NCBI RefSeq assembly: GCF_023955655.1
Contig: NZ_JAMXHT010000001.1
Location: forward strand, 372,001-436,000
From: Ralstonia soli
GTDB lineage: Bacteria; Pseudomonadota; Gammaproteobacteria; Burkholderiales; Burkholderiaceae
Reading direction: 5' to 3'
Length of the DNA stretch: 64,000 bases
Shown: in pieces, positions 61,450-64,000 of the stretch
How the letters are laid out: every line of letters starts with the position of its first letter
Numbering within the stretch: position 1 is the first letter of the stretch
The notes under the pieces: model-generated
What the model saw: only the letters and a program-made list of their open reading frames with translations
Database searches by the model: none
What the model was told of the DNA's origin: nothing
Made by a program: the position numbers and the translations under genes

Positions 61450-61719
61450 TCAGCCGCCGGTCAGCGCCTGTATGACGTACACGCGGCTGGCCTTGTCGAG
61501 CGGGTCGGACAGCCGTTCCCGGTCGCGCACCGGCTGGCCATCGATGAACACGGCGAGGTGCTTTCGCAGCGCGTTCTGATCGTCGAGGATGTAGCCGCGC
61601 AGCCGAGGCTGGTCGGCAAACACCGCTTCGAGCGCTTCACCCAGCGTGCGCGCATCGACCTCGCGCTCCGGCGTTGCGATGTGCCGCTGGATGGAGGCAG
61701 CGAAAAAGAGATACGCCAT
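61450..61719 (-). CDS. MoaD/ThiS-like ubiquitin-fold sulfur-carrier protein
   Basis: 89 aa from ATG 61719. The beta-grasp pattern and C-terminal diglycine (QALTGG) are those of sulfur carriers such as MoaD and ThiS, which are adenylated and thiocarboxylated at the last glycine. No moaE, thiG or activating enzyme is adjacent, so it is not clearly for molybdopterin or thiamine. It sits 56 bases upstream of the Asp-box gene on the same strand; the two probably form an operon. Confidence 0.8.
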   Translation of the reverse strand: MAYLFFAASIQRHIATPEREVDARTLGEALEAVFADQPRLRGYILDDQNALRKHLAVFIDGQPVRDRERLSDPLDKASRVYVIQALTGG

Positions 61720-61888
61720 GAAAACGTCGTCGCGCGCGGGCGGCCGTGCCGGGTGGTTCTGTAGTGTAGGCAGGTTCTGCGCGGCGTGAGCGGATTCGCA
61801 GGCGCGGGCGCGGATGGCGAAACCGAAGACGTGACGCATCCGTCGCGCCGATCATGTGCAACGCGTCCCGCCGATTCGGCGGTATCAA

Positions 61889-62125
61889 TCAAGCATCGGA
61901 CTTCTCGTCCTCACCTTGCTTTTCTGCGTACGAGCGCCCCACGAAGATGGCGGCGCTGATTGCGATGCCTGGCGTAACGAACCCCTCTGGCATCGCGGCG
62001 CTGTGCCAGTCCGTCGATTTGCCGCGATTCGACACGTAGCGATACAGCCCGTCCCATCTCCCATCGCGCCGGCGGGTGACCCGGACTTCGACATAGCCGT
62101 TCTTCGCGGTCACAGTCACGTCCAT
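61889..62125 (-). CDS. Small hypothetical protein
   Basis: 78 aa. It starts DVTVTAKNGYVEVRVTRRRDGRWDGLYRYV, a strand-rich segment with a GRWDG turn, and ends in a charged tail. No domain recognised. Its start overlaps the end of the preceding gene by 10 bases, pointing to a real, coupled gene in the phaB-associated series of small minus-strand genes. Confidence 0.5.
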   Translation of the reverse strand: MDVTVTAKNGYVEVRVTRRRDGRWDGLYRYVSNRGKSTDWHSAAMPEGFVTPGIAISAAIFVGRSYAEKQGEDEKSDA

Positions 62126-62547
62126 GCTGGTCTCGATGTTGTCTGGTCGACGTCAAGCCAAGCGCGCGCGGGCCCGGCTTGTATCGTGGCGTCCGTGGCG
62201 CCATGCGTGTGTTTCAACGAAGGCGCGTCCAGCGCCATCAAGGCGTGCCCACAGACCATGACCGGCGCCTGGCGACCTGCCCGGATCAACCCGGACGCGG
62301 CCTGTTCGATCCGTTCCCGGTGGCGCAGGTAGACCTCTTCAACGCTGACGCCCTGATATCCACGGGCGCAGAGTGCGAGTGCTTCGGACGTGACGATGCA
62401 GCTGACGACTCGGTTGTTGACGACCGCCTGAATGATGAGGTCTCCCACCGATCTGAATGTTCTGCCCGTGAACGAGATCTGCATGATGGGTGAGCCCGTT
62501 GTGAACGGCACCTCGTCCCGTGCAGCGGTTTCCTGGACGCTTGCCAT
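62116..62547 (-). CDS. Hypothetical protein with DUF1488-like core
   Basis: 143 aa from ATG 62547, which has TGGAGAG six bases upstream; an in-frame start at 62685 would reach into the previous gene. The segment ISFTGRTFRSVGDLIIQAVVNNRVVSCIVTSEAL recalls in short form (VVSCIVTSEALALCA) the DUF1488 pattern of a small beta fold with a helix carrying E-x-x-x-R, but the match is loose. The C-terminal third is unrelated. Part of the small-gene run downstream of phaB. Confidence 0.5.
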   Translation of the reverse strand: MASVQETAARDEVPFTTGSPIMQISFTGRTFRSVGDLIIQAVVNNRVVSCIVTSEALALCARGYQGVSVEEVYLRHRERIEQAASGLIRAGRQAPVMVCGHALMALDAPSLKHTHGATDATIQAGPARAWLDVDQTTSRPAWT

Positions 62548-62681
62548 ACGGGTCTCTCCAGACGCACCGCCATCGCTGGACGCCGTGGTCGGGTGGGAAA
62601 GAAGAAAACGCAGCCGGCAGTGGACGATATCTGCGGGCTGCGGGCAAGTTGAATGCGCCATGTCTTTCAGCACATGCGCAT

Positions 62682-62930
62682 TCAACGCACGGCACAGGTC
62701 GCCCGCCGCCGGTTTGCGCGGACATGCGCAGCGGCCTTGAGGAACAGGTACCCCTGCAGCGTCACGTGCGCGTAACAGTGATTGGGGCCCCGACGCTCCA
62801 GCGTGACGAGGTGGTGTTCGATCAGCGCCGCCATATCCACGCGATTGAATTCGCGTGATTCGGCGCCGTCCTCGTGATTGACGAGGAGCAGGACAGCAAA
62901 CTCATGAGGGCTCAGCACAGCGGTCTCCAT
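62682..62930 (-). CDS. Small helix-turn-helix-like hypothetical protein next to phaB
   Basis: 82 aa. The middle (DMAALIEHHLVTLERRG then AHVTLQGYLFLKA) reads like a winged-helix segment: helix, helix, wing and strand. It is 49 bases downstream of phaB on the same strand. It may be a local regulator of the polyhydroxybutyrate genes, but no direct evidence shows this. The basic C-terminus could aid DNA binding. Confidence 0.5.
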   Translation of the reverse strand: METAVLSPHEFAVLLLVNHEDGAESREFNRVDMAALIEHHLVTLERRGPNHCYAHVTLQGYLFLKAAAHVRANRRRATCAVR

Positions 62931-62979
62931 CGCATTGGTCTTGTCTTGAGCGGGCTCGATGCATCGTGGATGGCCTGCG

Positions 62980-63723
62980 CTATTGCATGTGCTGCCCGCC
63001 GTTGATGGCGATGTTGGCGCCCGTTACAAAGGCGGCCTCGCGCGAGCAGAGGTACTGGACCAGCGCGGCAACTTCCTCCGGCTGCCCCAGCCGCCCCACC
63101 GGAATCTGCGGAATGATCTTCGACTCCAGGATCTCCTTGGGCACGGCGGTGACCATCTTGGTGGCGATGAAGCCCGGCGACACCGTGTTGACGGTCACGC
63201 CTCGCCCGGCCACCTCGAGCGCCAGCGCTTTGGTAAAGCCATGCATGCCTGCCTTGGCGGCGGCGTAGTTGACCTGCCCGAAGCCGCCCTTGGAGCCGAT
63301 GATGGACGCGATATTCACGATGCGGCCCCAGCCCCGTTCCACCATGTCGCTGCACACCTGCTTGGTCATGTTGAAGACCGAATCGAGGTCGGTGCGAAGC
63401 ACGGCGTCCCAACTGGCCTGGTCCAGCTTCTTGAAGCTGCTGTCGCGGGTGATGCCTGCGTTGTTGACCAGGATGTCGACGGGGCCCGTTTCCGTCCGGA
63501 TGCGCCCGACGCAGTCCTGGCACGACGCGTAATCGGCAACATCGACGGCGTAGGCGGCAAAGTTCCGGCCGCCTGCCTCCATGCGCGCCAGCCACTCCAT
63601 GGCGCCGTTGTTCCCCGGGGAATGCGTGACTACCACCGCATAGCCGGCATCAAACAGCCGGACGGCGATGGCTTCACCGATTCCCCCCATCCCCCCAGTG
63701 ATCAGAGCGATCTGCTTGTTCAT
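62980..63723 (-). CDS. phaB: Acetoacetyl-CoA reductase
   Basis: 247 aa. NADPH-dependent reduction of acetoacetyl-CoA to (R)-3-hydroxybutyryl-CoA for polyhydroxybutyrate. SDR fold with ALITGGMGGIGEAIAVRLF, VNNAGITRDSSFKKL, the catalytic serine region IASIIGSKGGFGQVNYAAAK (Y and K of YxxxK), and the C-terminal GGQHMQ typical of PhaB. It lies 23 bases downstream of a phasin gene, supporting a storage-granule role. Probably a paralogue of the phaCAB-operon copy. Confidence 0.93.
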   Translation of the reverse strand: MNKQIALITGGMGGIGEAIAVRLFDAGYAVVVTHSPGNNGAMEWLARMEAGGRNFAAYAVDVADYASCQDCVGRIRTETGPVDILVNNAGITRDSSFKKLDQASWDAVLRTDLDSVFNMTKQVCSDMVERGWGRIVNIASIIGSKGGFGQVNYAAAKAGMHGFTKALALEVAGRGVTVNTVSPGFIATKMVTAVPKEILESKIIPQIPVGRLGQPEEVAALVQYLCSREAAFVTGANIAINGGQHMQ

Positions 63724-63746
63724 GATCGAGCGTCTCTCTGTTTGCG

Positions 63747-64000
63747 TTATCGGTTGCCCGCCACTTGGGCATTGGCTTTCTGCGCGGCGTTTGACGCGGC
63801 GGTGGCGGCTTCCACTGCGCGGCTTCCTGCAAATTCGATTGCCTGCCGGGTCGCCTGCTGCATGGATTCATAGAACGCTGCGGTCGACGTCACGGCCGAT
63901 TGCCAGGCGTTCAGTGCGTTCTCGGAGCCGGCCGGGGCGTTTTGCGAAAGATTCTCGATCGCCTGCTGCATGTTGCGCAGGCCCGTTTCGTACTGAAGTT
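63747..64000 (-). CDS. phaP: Phasin family protein, C-terminal part (5' partial)
   Basis: The frame is open to the right edge of the window, so the gene begins outside it; a methionine at 63971 is internal. The visible ~83 residues (LQYETGLRNMQQAIENL then AFYESMQQATRQAIEFAGS) are amphipathic helix with the heptad-like alanine-rich ending of phasins, which coat polyhydroxybutyrate granules. The phaB gene follows 23 bases later, making a likely phaP-phaB operon. Confidence 0.82.
   Translation of the reverse strand, partial: LQYETGLRNMQQAIENLSQNAPAGSENALNAWQSAVTSTAAFYESMQQATRQAIEFAGSRAVEAATAASNAAQKANAQVAGNR

Overview
The window is GC-rich beta-proteobacterial chromosome, most likely Ralstonia (R. 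pickettii-like clade). This rests on protein sequences and familiar neighbourhoods (glmU-glmS, a tandem pair of lipid A acyltransferases followed by dapF, rocF-rocD, phaB with a phasin) and is a judgement from memory, not a database match. Most genes are housekeeping or metabolic with strong GC3 bias. Two stretches have lower GC and look acquired.

Region 1 (1-7225) is an accessory, defence-like island. It holds the end of a DUF2075 helicase-type gene, a three-gene operon of an NDT/TIR-like protein, a helical protein and a four-helix membrane protein, a conserved hypothetical, an SRA-HNH protein resembling type IV (McrA-like) restriction enzymes, a strongly structured leader with a small phage-type gene, a HARP-like small protein, and a two-helix membrane protein with a cysteine/histidine tail. 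A 560-bp non-coding stretch with diverged hairpin repeats lies inside it.

Region 2 (7393-24309) is metabolic and regulatory: a class A acid phosphatase, a FadR-type regulator translationally coupled to a polar amino acid ABC importer, bestrophin, an orphan contractile-injection tape-measure C-terminal domain, an acyl-CoA ligase divergent from a Crp/Fnr regulator across a perfect palindrome, and an ECF41 sigma factor with its carboxymuconolactone decarboxylase target. Both members of the ECF41 pair carry an exact TGTCACA-N16-CGTC promoter. A hybrid histidine kinase, GST, HPP-CBS protein and an AraC-GyrI regulator split by an in-frame amber codon follow.

Region 3 (24540-48255) carries two lipoproteins, metK, two LpxL-type acyltransferases, dapF, ppk2, pyrE, xthA, argC, an SPFH protein, a YdcF protein, an M48 protease, ampG, a MidA methyltransferase, folM-folB, the arginine catabolic genes rocF-rocD with a LysR regulator, and a TetR-controlled HlyD/ABC-2 exporter.

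Region 4 (48300-56781) has a NodT outer-membrane lipoprotein gene lying between inverted copies of a ~235-bp dispersed repeat (a third copy is at 40744), then panE, ttcA, a DUF6279-type lipoprotein and glmU-glmS.

Region 5 (56782-60100), directly after glmS (the classic attTn7 neighbourhood), is low-GC cargo: a HipA-like kinase with a coupled partner, a decayed nuclease fragment, a lipoprotein and a response-regulator-like fragment. The window ends with an Asp-box protein, a MoaD/ThiS-like protein, three small unknown genes, phaB and the 5'-partial end of a phasin gene. No rRNA, tRNA, CRISPR array or complete insertion sequence was recognised.
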